A stretch of 64,000 nt of DNA from Cohaesibacter marisflavi (lineage in GTDB: Bacteria > Pseudomonadota > Alphaproteobacteria > Rhizobiales > Cohaesibacteraceae): assembly GCF_900115225.1 (NCBI RefSeq), contig NZ_FOVR01000003.1:312017-376016 (forward strand), given 5' to 3'. The position numbers and the translations under genes were made by a program. Positions 25,195 to 34,513 of the stretch are shown in pieces. The notes beneath the pieces are model-generated. The model ran no database searches, was not told the origin of the DNA, and was given only the letters and a program-made list of their open reading frames with translations. Each line of letters begins with the position of its first letter. Within the stretch, counting starts at the first letter, position 1.

Positions 25195-27381
25195 TCAGGC
25201 GGCCTTGCTTGCACTGCGCTGTTCTTTGGTCTGCCTTTTTCTAAAGCGGCACCGCAGCTGCGTTCCGGCCTGATGCGCACTCGTTATGGCAAATTCGCCC
25301 CCCATGGCCCTAACGAGCCGAGAGACGAGAATAAGCGGCAGGATCTGCCCCAGTCCCAATTCATCCAGAGCACGGTCTTCTGACAGAGGATCACGGATTG
25401 CGCGTATCTGACGGGCAGACAGGGCGGTTCCCGTATCAAGGCAATCGAGCACGACATACTGCCCAGAGCTATGTTCCTTGAGTTCCAGGCGAACCGGGCT
25501 TGCACTATCGCTAAGTTGCCTGTTGAACGCCCCTTCCACGGTCAAGGTGAGAATGCGAGCAAAGGCATTGGCATCGCCGCTCACCTTAAGCCCCTTGCTT
25601 ACCGCGCAATCAATCTGCAAAGGCCTGTTGCGCACTTCTGCGATGGCCTTTATGCGTGATGCCTTTTCATTCAGCAAAGCCGCAATATCGCAAATATGGT
25701 CGCGAGAGAAGAAGCCGTCCACCTGCGCTTCTTCCAGATCGCGCATCATCTCGATCTGGTGTACACCATGAGACAGAATCTCGGCGGATGTGATGACGAT
25801 ATTTTCCAGCTCTGACAATTCTGCCTGCAGCGGGATGTGACGGGCCAGCTTCTTGATGTCATTTTCAACCGGAGCCAGCAGCTTCTCCACGGCCTCCTGT
25901 CCCCAGAGCAGAAAACGCTCGCCGCCCAGATCTCCCCCGTCACCAGACTTGAGGATATCTTCCAACAACATCAGGATATCTTCGGCTTTTACCCGCACAC
26001 TGTCTTCCGCCAGCCTGATACGGGAGACCATCGCGGCGCCCTGTTTCGGGCTTACGCTCGTGGAGAGAATTCTGTCCGTGGCCTTGCTGGTCGCATCATG
26101 AAGCTGGACGATAGCGTCGCTGAATTTGGCTGCAATTCTTGCCAAGCGAGTGTTGCGCTCGCCTTTCTGCCAATCTGCGCGATGGTTATAATGCATCACA
26201 CTGGAAATGATGAAGTCTGGTTCACTGACAAAGCCGAAATGAGAAACCGAAAGGCCTCGTTTTTCCTCGACCTCGCCCACGCGCAACCCGACGGTAAGCT
26301 TCAAGATCAGGCCGGCGATCAGGGTAACCCCGAAAGCCCATGCAGCAATCGCACTGATGCCGATCAACTGGTTGATGAATTCATTGGCTAGCGAGGGGCT
26401 GGCGCCCGGTCTGGCGAGCGGTGCCATCAATCCGCCGACAAGGCCACCAGACAAAAAGGCTGAAATCAACTCCCCCGGATCATCTACTTCGATGGCGGCG
26501 AGAATGCGGTTGAAGCTGACTGACAACGTCCCTGCCAGAATTCCGATAAGAGCTGCATCGACCGGTTCAGCAAAAGAGGCCACGGCCGTCAGAGCGACGG
26601 TCCCGGCTAACACCGATGTCGACACATTCTGTGTCATCTCGCTACGCTTGGCGATCATCGGCAGCAAAGACCCTGCCAGGGTAGAAAACGCCACCCCGAT
26701 CAGCATAACGTAAAATGCCGCAGTCATGTCTTCAAGGCTTTGCGCCTTCATAACAGCCAGCGTAATGGTCGAGGTGACAATCACGATCATGCCCATGCCA
26801 TACCAGGTTGGGCTCTGCCCACGCGGACGCCCAACCTGCATGGGGAAGCGTCCAAGGCGTGGCCCCAGAATGAGAGAGACGGCAAGGCCAACAAAGCCAG
26901 CAGAAACGAAAATTACAATCGCGCCGCCAACATCTTCAAAGCCGCTTGCAACCAACCACCCCTGCCCATCGAGGCCGGAATGCATCGACCAGTGAGCGGT
27001 TACCGGGGCAACCAAAACTGCGACAGCCCCGACCAAAAGATTTCCGATATGGAAGCTGCCACGCTCGACCATACCAGCTGCGGCAGCAATCGGAGGAACG
27101 GAGAAGAGCACCAGGAGATGGAGATCCGGCTCGCCCTGTAGCAGATCCTTGCGTTGCATGAAGCCCTTGGTCGAGCCGATCAGGCCGTTGATCGTTTCCC
27201 CGCTATAGAGCCCGTAACCGATGACCCAATAGGCAATAATGGAGATACAATAAGCCGAAACCATGCGCAGGAAGGTGTCCAGCTCGTTGCGATATTTCAC
27301 TCGCCCCGACAGCACCATTATCAGCCCCATCGGCAAACCAAGCCCGGCAATAGACATGAACATTCGGGCAAATTCTAGCAT
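25195..27381 (-). CDS. Ammonium-transporter-like sensor fused to a degenerate histidine kinase module
   Basis: A 728-residue protein. Residues 10-370 form an Amt-like membrane domain of about ten hydrophobic segments, with LDGQGWLVASGFEDVGGAIV (about 137-156), EVDDPGELISAFLSGGLVGG (298-317) and the Amt tail signature LRVGEVEEKRGLSVSHFG (366-383). The two pore histidines conserved in Amt/Mep transporters are not at their expected places (GGAIVIFVSAG and ISAFLSGG). Residues 400-570 are helical linker; 595-712 resemble a HATPase_c domain (LDCLDTGTALS, GLGQILPLILVSRLVRAMGG) but without the N-box asparagine and with no clear H-box. Known Amt-histidine kinase fusions sense ammonium; this one looks like a sensor without transport and perhaps without kinase activity. 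Confidence 0.75.
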   Translation of the reverse strand: MLEFARMFMSIAGLGLPMGLIMVLSGRVKYRNELDTFLRMVSAYCISIIAYWVIGYGLYSGETINGLIGSTKGFMQRKDLLQGEPDLHLLVLFSVPPIAAAAGMVERGSFHIGNLLVGAVAVLVAPVTAHWSMHSGLDGQGWLVASGFEDVGGAIVIFVSAGFVGLAVSLILGPRLGRFPMQVGRPRGQSPTWYGMGMIVIVTSTITLAVMKAQSLEDMTAAFYVMLIGVAFSTLAGSLLPMIAKRSEMTQNVSTSVLAGTVALTAVASFAEPVDAALIGILAGTLSVSFNRILAAIEVDDPGELISAFLSGGLVGGLMAPLARPGASPSLANEFINQLIGISAIAAWAFGVTLIAGLILKLTVGLRVGEVEEKRGLSVSHFGFVSEPDFIISSVMHYNHRADWQKGERNTRLARIAAKFSDAIVQLHDATSKATDRILSTSVSPKQGAAMVSRIRLAEDSVRVKAEDILMLLEDILKSGDGGDLGGERFLLWGQEAVEKLLAPVENDIKKLARHIPLQAELSELENIVITSAEILSHGVHQIEMMRDLEEAQVDGFFSRDHICDIAALLNEKASRIKAIAEVRNRPLQIDCAVSKGLKVSGDANAFARILTLTVEGAFNRQLSDSASPVRLELKEHSSGQYVVLDCLDTGTALSARQIRAIRDPLSEDRALDELGLGQILPLILVSRLVRAMGGEFAITSAHQAGTQLRCRFRKRQTKEQRSASKAA

Positions 27382-27566
27382 TCGGGGTCTCTAATATTTC
27401 AAGGCGTTAACATGCGCGGGTGCTTACGATCAGGTGTTTCCTGAGGGTTCAGAACGCAAGCCTAAAGGATTATGGTTAGCTTTACGTTAACCATGAAATG
27501 CGCAACCGCAGCGCATATGCCCCGCTGACCAGGCCGGGCCAAACGATCAAGCAAAACCATCCGGGA

Positions 27567-28100
27567 TCATTCGGGCTTTATCTGCTGGCCGGCTTCATCA
27601 GCAAGACCAATGAGGCTATGCTCGCCATTCTCTGCGATGCGCATCATGCCAAAACGCGCTTGGCTGAACGCCGCTCCATGGCCTTCCTGAAAGAAGAAGG
27701 ACCGGGGCATCAGCCGGATTGGGTTGAAACCGCCTGATGCATGAAATTCAAAGCTGATCAGGCGCTCATTCTCCGCCAGAGTTTGGCCCTTTTTATAAAA
27801 GCGGGCGAAGCTGGCTTTGGCTTGTCCATCAAGCCGCAAGACCATTTGGCCGGAGCCATCGCCGGGCGCCTTTTGCCCCTCGTCTGTCTTGCGTATCTCC
27901 TGCCAGGCCGCATTGGCCTTTTGCGCAAGGGTATAGCGCAAGTCCATATAGTCCCCCTGCATGAGCGAGCGGGGATCAACAGGCGCCAATTCCAGCAGGA
28001 TCAATTCGCCATCGCGGCGCAGACTTTCCCGCTCGAAAACGGAATAGTTGAGGATAGCCAGAATGAGCAGTAGCGCCAGCAGTATGAGATGTTTCCTCAT
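27567..28100 (-). CDS. GDYXXLXY domain protein
   Basis: A 177-residue protein with one N-terminal hydrophobic segment (about 4-22, signal anchor) and the name-giving motif in SLMQGDYMDLRYTLAQ at about residue 52. The rest is probably periplasmic. Its start overlaps the end of the DUF4401 gene by four bases (ATGA), implying translational coupling. Members nearly always sit with DUF2157 and DUF4401 genes, as here, but no function has been established that I know of. Confidence 0.9.
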   Translation of the reverse strand: MRKHLILLALLLILAILNYSVFERESLRRDGELILLELAPVDPRSLMQGDYMDLRYTLAQKANAAWQEIRKTDEGQKAPGDGSGQMVLRLDGQAKASFARFYKKGQTLAENERLISFEFHASGGFNPIRLMPRSFFFQEGHGAAFSQARFGMMRIAENGEHSLIGLADEAGQQIKPE

Positions 28101-29293
28101 GTCCCAGCCCCCCTTGCCTTGCCGGTTTGCCTATACCAGCCGCGCCAATAGATATAGCCCGAGGCGAGCAGCAAAAGCGCGCCCGACACAATCAGTATCA
28201 TGGATTTCTGTAGCAGTGACAGGTCCAGATTATAATAATAGAGAAAGCCGAAAAACAGTGCGAACAGCAACCCTAGCAGAGTGTGTCCGGGGCGATGGGT
28301 GGCAAAGCCGAGGATCATCAGTCCGATCGCCAGTATGATGCCCGCATTGGAGAGCAGTGCCAATGCCACAGCGCCCAGTAAGCTGGCCACGACCGGCTCA
28401 CGACCAAGGCTGCCTTTGCGCCCGGCGATCCAGACAATCAAGGCAATCAGAGCGAGAGAGAGCGTTATTTCGACGGACCAGCGATAGCCGATCCCCAGAA
28501 AGGCTTTCACTTCTTCGGAGACATCCTGCCATGCTTCATGACCAATGGAAACAAAACCCTGTATCACGCCAACCGCAAGACAGAGAGATAGCAACAGCGC
28601 GTCATAAAGACTTGTCAGCTTCTGGCGCACAAGAGGCCAGCGCAGGAAGGACGCCAACGCCAGGATATGGGCGATGAGCATCATGACGAAGCCGGTGAGT
28701 TCAAACTGGTCAGACCAATCCACCAACAGGCAGATCCACAGCGACACCAGAAAGGCAAAGCTGGAGACAAAGCGCTCGATTGAAGAGGGAAAGGCCAGAA
28801 AACTGAGCAGCATGATCAATCCAAGAATGGCGGAAACGGTCCAGAACCAGCTAATTCCGAACGCATCATGAACGATTTGCGCCAAGCCGGCCACGAGCGC
28901 AACCTTGCCAGCCTGCAACCAGGTGAGCGCCAGTTGGATATAGAAATCCCTTGCCAGATTAGTCTTGCGCACCCCGTGTGCATGCAACAGCGCCGACAGG
29001 CCGATAAATACCAACCCATTGATGCTCAGGCTCATATCGCCAAGATCGAACAGGCCAAACAAATAGAGGAGATAGATGAGCAGCAGCCCTGAGATGACAG
29101 CCCCGACTGCGCTTAGGGCCCGCAGATAGAGCGGCGCTTCTTTCTTCTCTCTGGTTTTGATGACGAGAATGTCCCGTCTGATATCGGCCAGATCTTCATC
29201 ATGGACCAGCCCGCGCGTTTGCAGAAATGAGACCCATTGCGACACCTGCGGGGCATCTATCAGAAAGCGATAGCCTTTATTGCCTTCAATCAT
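28097..29293 (-). CDS. DUF4401 polytopic membrane protein
   Basis: A 398-residue protein with a short cytoplasmic N-terminal part (residues 1-55) and about eleven hydrophobic segments from residue 60 on, spaced without large loops. Position, size and neighbours match DUF4401. It overlaps the DUF2157 gene upstream by four bases and the GDYXXLXY gene downstream by four bases, so the three products are made together and probably form one membrane complex. Confidence 0.88.
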   Translation of the reverse strand: MIEGNKGYRFLIDAPQVSQWVSFLQTRGLVHDEDLADIRRDILVIKTREKKEAPLYLRALSAVGAVISGLLLIYLLYLFGLFDLGDMSLSINGLVFIGLSALLHAHGVRKTNLARDFYIQLALTWLQAGKVALVAGLAQIVHDAFGISWFWTVSAILGLIMLLSFLAFPSSIERFVSSFAFLVSLWICLLVDWSDQFELTGFVMMLIAHILALASFLRWPLVRQKLTSLYDALLLSLCLAVGVIQGFVSIGHEAWQDVSEEVKAFLGIGYRWSVEITLSLALIALIVWIAGRKGSLGREPVVASLLGAVALALLSNAGIILAIGLMILGFATHRPGHTLLGLLFALFFGFLYYYNLDLSLLQKSMILIVSGALLLLASGYIYWRGWYRQTGKARGAGT

Positions 29294-30402
29294 TGCCCCA
29301 CCTCCCCGCGATCAATGCCCAGCGCCAACAGGTGGCGCAAATATCCAGCAGCCGCTGCAAAGCAGATGATGGCTGATATGGCGGTAAAGAATGTGGTGCC
29401 CAGTGAGTCAAACAAATTGTCATAGAGCAGAATAGCCAGCCCCATGACCACGAGGATGCAGATCATCAGGAATTCCATAGCCAGCGCCGGAATATCGGGA
29501 CGCCAAAAGCGAAAGGCGAGAAACAGCACAAGCGTTATCACTCCGGCCACCAGAGCTGATAGCACAACCTGCAGACTGGCGGTTTCCCAGTTGGCGATCC
29601 ATATCATCAGCGGAGGGAAGAGAAACACCAGCATTCCGGCCAATAGCAGCCAACGCGTCCACTGGGGCGAAAGCCAGTGAAATGCTTCGCTTTCCGGGCC
29701 ATCTTCGTCTGGCAGGAGCCATTCGCGCGCAAGAAGAACAAGGCCGATCATCAGCGCATGGATGAGATAAAGGGCACTCGTATCATCCTTTCTGAGCAAG
29801 GGGGTGCTGTCCCACCAAAGGTAAAAGGCCAGATTGATCAGGCCCAACCAGAGTATCCAGAGCGGCAGAAACCGCCCGATCAGGGTCCAGAGAGTGATCA
29901 GGGCAGCCCAGAGCGCGAAGAGCTGCCAGGCATCGGCGCCGGTCTGATAGATCTGACCAAAGACAGCCAGAAAGACACCGGTCAGCACCGCAGCAGCCAT
30001 CAGCAACAGGCGCCCTGCAAGATTTTCGCGCGATAAGAGCCATGCACCGAACGCGCACAGAATGATGCCAGCCTCAATGAGAGCCAGCTTGGCCAAGTCC
30101 GGAATGGACGCCCAGTTGAAGGCGAAGAAAAAGATAATGCCGGTGAGCACCAGTGCTATCCCGAAGGCCATCAACATGACCATGGCCCAACGTGCCCACA
30201 GGTGAGCAGGGTGCAGCCAATTGAGACTCTCAAGACGCACATCTGCACTGATCGTGCCTCTTTGTGACAGCTCGTCAAGCAAATGGCGATCAAGCGCCAC
30301 GCCCTTGAGCCTATCGGGGTCTATTGGGCCTTCCGGCTGGCGATCCATGGCAGCGACGATCCTCTTGTCCTGAGGTGGAACATTCAAGTGAGGCATCATC
30401 AC
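29290..30402 (-). CDS. DUF2157 polytopic membrane protein
   Basis: A 370-residue protein: N-terminal soluble helical region (DRLKGVALDRHLLDELSQRGTISADVRLESLNWLHP) and then about ten hydrophobic segments. The N-terminal helix region resembles the DUF2157 domain, which in relatives ends at the first membrane segment. The exact start is ambiguous among adjacent GTG-ATG-ATG codons at 30402, 30399 and 30396. First gene of the coupled DUF2157-DUF4401-GDYXXLXY operon. Confidence 0.88.
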   Translation of the reverse strand: MMMPHLNVPPQDKRIVAAMDRQPEGPIDPDRLKGVALDRHLLDELSQRGTISADVRLESLNWLHPAHLWARWAMVMLMAFGIALVLTGIIFFFAFNWASIPDLAKLALIEAGIILCAFGAWLLSRENLAGRLLLMAAAVLTGVFLAVFGQIYQTGADAWQLFALWAALITLWTLIGRFLPLWILWLGLINLAFYLWWDSTPLLRKDDTSALYLIHALMIGLVLLAREWLLPDEDGPESEAFHWLSPQWTRWLLLAGMLVFLFPPLMIWIANWETASLQVVLSALVAGVITLVLFLAFRFWRPDIPALAMEFLMICILVVMGLAILLYDNLFDSLGTTFFTAISAIICFAAAAGYLRHLLALGIDRGEVGQ

Positions 30403-30486
30403 CTCATGAATCGGGCCTTTTCAAGAATATTCGGCACAGCGCCCGCCGCTGTCAGACCTTTGGAGGGACCAGGGGGTGCCCGCAGG

Positions 30487-31785
30487 CTACTGCGCTAATG
30501 CATTTTCCCTGTCTCTGCGCTCTCTCCAGCGCTCTGTGAGGATGGTCAACAGCATGGTAATCGAACTACCGACCATGAAGCTACCAAGCAGCGCCAGAAT
30601 GGAGCCATCGTAGATTTGCCCCATCAGGGTGGCAATGGTCATAGCGATGAGCGTCGAGACAGCTCCAACCCAGGCCGACGCCATACCGGCCACATTGCCC
30701 ACCTCTTCCATGGCGAGGGTATTCATGTTGCCAAACAACAAGCCGGTGCAAAAGAAGAGCGGGCTGAAGATGACAAACAGCATCCACAGCTCAGGCACGA
30801 AACCAAAAGGCATGGTGCAGGCAAGGCCAAGGGCTGCAATGATCGCCATGGCGATCAGAGCCCGCCGAACCAGATAGCGCATACCGAAGCGCAACACCAG
30901 ACGGCTATTCATGAAGGAGGCAAACCCGACAGAGAAGGCAAGACCGGCAAAGGCAAAGGGAAACAACGTCCCCAGTCCGTAGGTGGACTGGAACAGATGC
31001 TGTGCCGTGCTCAGATAGAGCATAAAAGGCCCCTGCACGAAACCAGCGGCAACCATATAGCCAAGGCAGCTCGGCGTGGTGAAGATCACCTTGCTGCCGC
31101 GCCACAGGTTGGATGGCGTGACCTTGATGCGCCGCGAAGGATGCAGCGTCTCATTCTGGCGAAAGCCCAACCACAGTCCGCCGATGGTTGCCAGCAGAAT
31201 GAAGGAAAAGAAAACCGAACGCCAGCCCGAGATTGCCATGATGGTCTGACCGGAAATAGGCGCAAGCGCCGGAACGAAGATGAATAAGCCCATCACAAAG
31301 GACATGATGCGGGCCATTTCGCGCCCGGCATACAGGTCGCGAATAAGCGCGATCATCACGATGCGCGGCCCAGCAACCCCGAAGCCCTGCAAGAAGCGCC
31401 CCAGCAGAAGCATCTCGAAACTGGTCGAGAACCAGCTCATCAGATTGCCGATAATGAAGATGACCAGCCCAATGAACATGCCGCTCTTGCGCCCGATCTG
31501 ATCGGACAGCGGTCCATAGATCAATTGACCGATCGCCAGACCGGCAAAGAAGATGGTGATGATCTTTTGCAATTCCTGCGGGCTGCTATGGCCGAACTCA
31601 GCGCCAATAATGGAAAAGGCCGGCATGATGGAGTCGGTGCATAGCGCTGCCAGCGACATCAGCAATGCCATCAGGATGATAAATTCCACAAATGGCATAT
31701 TGGGTTCGGCGATATGCGCCGTTCTGGCACTTCGAGTCTGATTGGCAGCGGCCCCTGCATCGTGCAGACCGTTCTGTTTTGTCAT
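30487..31785 (-). CDS. MFS efflux transporter, Bcr/CflA type
   Basis: From ATG 31785 a 432-residue protein with twelve hydrophobic segments. Signature pieces: ALCTDSIMPAFSIIGAEF in the first segment, GQLIYGPLSDQIGRKSGMFIG between segments 2 and 3 (MFS motif A, D-x2-GRK), and RFLQGFGVAGPRIVMIALIRDLYAGREMARIMSFV. The last two are typical of drug:H+ antiporters such as Bcr. Substrate unknown. An AAGGA site supports 31785; an upstream in-frame start at 31875 does not have one. The frame is not clearly linked to neighbours. Confidence 0.88.
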   Translation of the reverse strand: MTKQNGLHDAGAAANQTRSARTAHIAEPNMPFVEFIILMALLMSLAALCTDSIMPAFSIIGAEFGHSSPQELQKIITIFFAGLAIGQLIYGPLSDQIGRKSGMFIGLVIFIIGNLMSWFSTSFEMLLLGRFLQGFGVAGPRIVMIALIRDLYAGREMARIMSFVMGLFIFVPALAPISGQTIMAISGWRSVFFSFILLATIGGLWLGFRQNETLHPSRRIKVTPSNLWRGSKVIFTTPSCLGYMVAAGFVQGPFMLYLSTAQHLFQSTYGLGTLFPFAFAGLAFSVGFASFMNSRLVLRFGMRYLVRRALIAMAIIAALGLACTMPFGFVPELWMLFVIFSPLFFCTGLLFGNMNTLAMEEVGNVAGMASAWVGAVSTLIAMTIATLMGQIYDGSILALLGSFMVGSSITMLLTILTERWRERRDRENALAQ

Positions 31786-32513
31786 TACGGAGGTCCTTAA
31801 AATCCTTGGATCGGAATATACCGGAAAGGAAAGAGATAGAGTCTGAATGGCAATCAATTCGGCCGCGAACAACAACGGGGGTGACCAGGCATCATTGGCC
31901 TAATCGGCAAAATCACGCCCGTCTGCCATTGCTGCGACGCAACAGGTCTTAGCATTGGCAACGTGGCAACACCAGCCCAAACTGAAAAGCTTCAAAATCG
32001 CCATTTTTAGCGGAAGAGCCTCAGCCAGTGGCCCGACGTAAACCGCATGGATCTTTTCACGGCCCCTCAGATGCCCTTGCCGTCCAACTCTTACGGTCTG
32101 CTTTCCTTGTTTGAGAGAACATAGCCTCGCTAGCAAAGGGTTCATTTAATGCATGACTTTTTTGTTCATGTATTAACAAATCAAGAAACAAATTTATTTC
32201 ATACACTTCATAAAATATTCCAATCTATATTTGGTAAAATTTACCTATATATTATGTATATTCATATTGATATAGATTCCCCTCAAAATCGCATCTGTTC
32301 AAAACATATTCATATAAATATATTTATGAACCTTAATAAATACCTCAAAATTACGTATTTTCTACTATCAAAAAGTGCAGTTTTTATAATCAATACTTAT
32401 GGTTTTTCAAATTATTAACTTTTTTTCTCAATTCTATTGTCAAATATCACGAGTTCACTTGTGCCATCTGTCTGGCCTGTGGGTGGCCGGCAATTGTCAT
32501 TGGAGCCCCGATC
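31786..32513. other. Long intergenic region with an AT-rich core
   Basis: About 730 bases between divergent genes. From 32150 to about 32450 it is very AT-rich, with TATAT and AAAT/ATTT runs. Short frames exist on both strands (31900-32145 minus, 32149-32418 plus) but they show no ribosome site, no family resemblance and base composition like the surrounding noncoding DNA. It should contain promoters for the MFS gene and the Cache chemoreceptor. Confidence 0.5.
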
Positions 32514-34268
32514 ATGTTTTCCCCTTTTTACGCGCTTTTGCCCCATTGGGCTCGCGGTTTGACGGCCAAAATCTATTCCATTGTCTTTCTGGCGATATTG
32601 GGCATTGGCGCTATTACTTTGCAGGCAAGTATTGTCAGCAAGCATGACCTTGAGAAGTCCAAGGCAACGGAACTGCAGCATCTAGTCCAGTCCGCTCTGA
32701 CAACCATTGCTGCATTGCACGAAGATGCCAAAAGTGGCGCCATCAGCGAAGAGAAGGCACAAGAGGTCGCCAAGGCGTTGCTCTCAAAGTTGCGCTATGA
32801 TGGCTCCAACTATTTCTGGATCAACGACATGAACCATCGCATGCTGATGCATGGGACGGACCCGTCAACTGTCGGGAAGAACTATTCCGAGGCGAAAGAT
32901 CCCAACGGCCTGTTGTATTTTCAGGAATTCGTGAAAGTCGGCCGTCAGGCAGGGGGAGGCGTTGTCGCCTATTCGTGGCCACATCCTGGCAGCACGGAAC
33001 CCTCGCCCAAAATGTCCTATGTTCAGGCCTACCAGCCATGGGGCTGGATTGTCGGCACCGGCACCTATATCGATGATCTGGAAGCGACATTCTGGGACAA
33101 TTTGACTAGTTTGCTGACCAGCTCGGCATTCATCTTCCTTGTCATCGTGGCCAGTTCCGCCCTTCTCGCCACCTCTCTCACGCGACCGATCAGAAAGCTG
33201 GTTCACTCGATGCTTAAGCTGGCCGAGGGCGACCTGAATGTCGAAGTCGCCGAAACGCATCGTCAGGATGAAATTGGCAACATGAACCGCGCCATGCTGG
33301 TTTTCCGAGACAATGCAAGAGAACGCAAAGAGCTGGAACGCCAGCAAGCTTTGAAAGAGGCCGAAGCGGAAGCCGAACGATGCCAGATGGTGCGCGAGCT
33401 TGCTGACTCATTTGATCAGCAGGTCGGATCTATTATCACACAAGTACAGCAGGCAGCGGGCCAACTCGGGACAGAGTCCGAAGGGTTGGCAAACCGGTCT
33501 GTCGAGAATAACGAGCGCCTGCATTCCGTGCAGTCATCCATGGAAGAAGCCAGCAACAATGTTGAAACGGTGGCAAGCGCCTCAGAAGAAATGACCGTTT
33601 CAATCTGCGAAATTTCCAGTCAGGTGAGCGAAAGCGGCAAGGTATCCCAACATGCCGTTGATGAAGTCAAACGCGCAAGCGATGTGATTTCAACATTGTC
33701 CAATGCTTCCACCGCCATCGGCCGGATTGTCGGTCTAATACAGGATATCGCAGCCCAGACCAATCTTCTGGCGCTCAATGCCACGATTGAGGCTGCTCGC
33801 GCGGGCGAAGCAGGTCGGGGCTTTGCCGTGGTCGCCGCCGAGGTCAAGGATCTGGCAGCCCAGACCGGCAAGGCCACCGAGGAAATTTCCGGGCAGATCT
33901 CATCCATCCAGAACAGCATCGGCGATGCAGTGGATGCTGTGGGTGAGGTGGAGAATATCATCCATCAGATGACTGCCATTTCGGGAACCATCGCTGCCGC
34001 CGTCGAGCAGCAAGGGGTTGCCGCTGGAGAAATCAGCGAGAATATCGCGCAGGCAGCGTCAGGCACGCGTGATATTGCCAACAACACCAATGTCATGAGT
34101 GATCTGGTCAATTCCAACTCAAAGAGCGCTGAGACCATGTCTCACAATACCAACGGCTTACGCCAGCAGATTGAAACGCTATCCTCTCAAGTTGAAAATT
34201 TCCTGAATACAATTCGAGAGCAAAGTAACTCGAAACATAAAAGTATCGAAGATTCTCAAGCCTCTTAG
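32514..34268 (+). CDS. Methyl-accepting chemotaxis protein with a single Cache domain
   Basis: A 584-residue receptor: TM1 (about 21-42), periplasmic sCache_2 domain (about 45-195, with [20 protein letters not shown] and [16 protein letters not shown]), TM2 (about 200-222), HAMP (223-275, [23 protein letters not shown]), then the signalling hairpin with the tip [29 protein letters not shown] split by position near residue 425. sCache_2 domains usually bind small organic acids or amines. No CheR-docking peptide at the C-terminus. An intrinsic terminator follows at 34319. It heads a sensory block with the GGDEF/EAL protein and a second Cache receptor. Confidence 0.92.
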   Translation: MFSPFYALLPHWARGLTAKIYSIVFLAILGIGAITLQASIVSKHDLEKSKATELQHLVQSALTTIAALHEDAKSGAISEEKAQEVAKALLSKLRYDGSNYFWINDMNHRMLMHGTDPSTVGKNYSEAKDPNGLLYFQEFVKVGRQAGGGVVAYSWPHPGSTEPSPKMSYVQAYQPWGWIVGTGTYIDDLEATFWDNLTSLLTSSAFIFLVIVASSALLATSLTRPIRKLVHSMLKLAEGDLNVEVAETHRQDEIGNMNRAMLVFRDNARERKELERQQALKEAEAEAERCQMVRELADSFDQQVGSIITQVQQAAGQLGTESEGLANRSVENNERLHSVQSSMEEASNNVETVASASEEMTVSICEISSQVSESGKVSQHAVDEVKRASDVISTLSNASTAIGRIVGLIQDIAAQTNLLALNATIEAARAGEAGRGFAVVAAEVKDLAAQTGKATEEISGQISSIQNSIGDAVDAVGEVENIIHQMTAISGTIAAAVEQQGVAAGEISENIAQAASGTRDIANNTNVMSDLVNSNSKSAETMSHNTNGLRQQIETLSSQVENFLNTIREQSNSKHKSIEDSQAS

Positions 34269-34318
34269 TGAAAAAACTCTCTTTTGAGTTTACGATTAAA
34301 AAAGACTTTCTTTTTCTT

Positions 34319-34345
34319 AACTGCGCTCATTTGAGCGCAGTTTTT
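34319..34345 (+). terminator. Intrinsic terminator after the Cache chemoreceptor
   Basis: Stem AACTGCGCTC / GAGCGCAGTT with an ATTT loop, followed by TTT. It separates the chemoreceptor from the downstream GGDEF/EAL gene, which must therefore have its own promoter in the next 170 bases. Confidence 0.92.
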
Positions 34346-34513
34346 GTTTAATAGAAGCCAGAAAGCTTTTGTTTCTATTTATACTTATTTCAGCATTTTT
34401 TGAGACAGTCCCAAAGATCACCTCTGTAAATTTGCAAAACATGCACAGAAACGACCCTGGCAAACAGGAAACAAGCATGAGCAAATGGCGGGACGAACGG
34501 GGCTGAGTAGGCG

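Noticed and set aside
30616-31287. 223-codon plus-strand frame opposite the Bcr/CflA-type transporter
   Set aside because: His/Gly/Gln-rich antisense frame without start signal.
31900-32145. 81-codon minus-strand frame upstream of the MFS efflux gene
   Set aside because: Cysteine-rich end looked interesting, but there is no ribosome site or family resemblance.
32149-32418. 89-codon frame in the AT-rich region before the first Cache chemoreceptor
   Set aside because: Its composition (Ile, Asn, Phe, Tyr, Lys) mirrors the AT-rich noncoding DNA, and there is no ribosome site.
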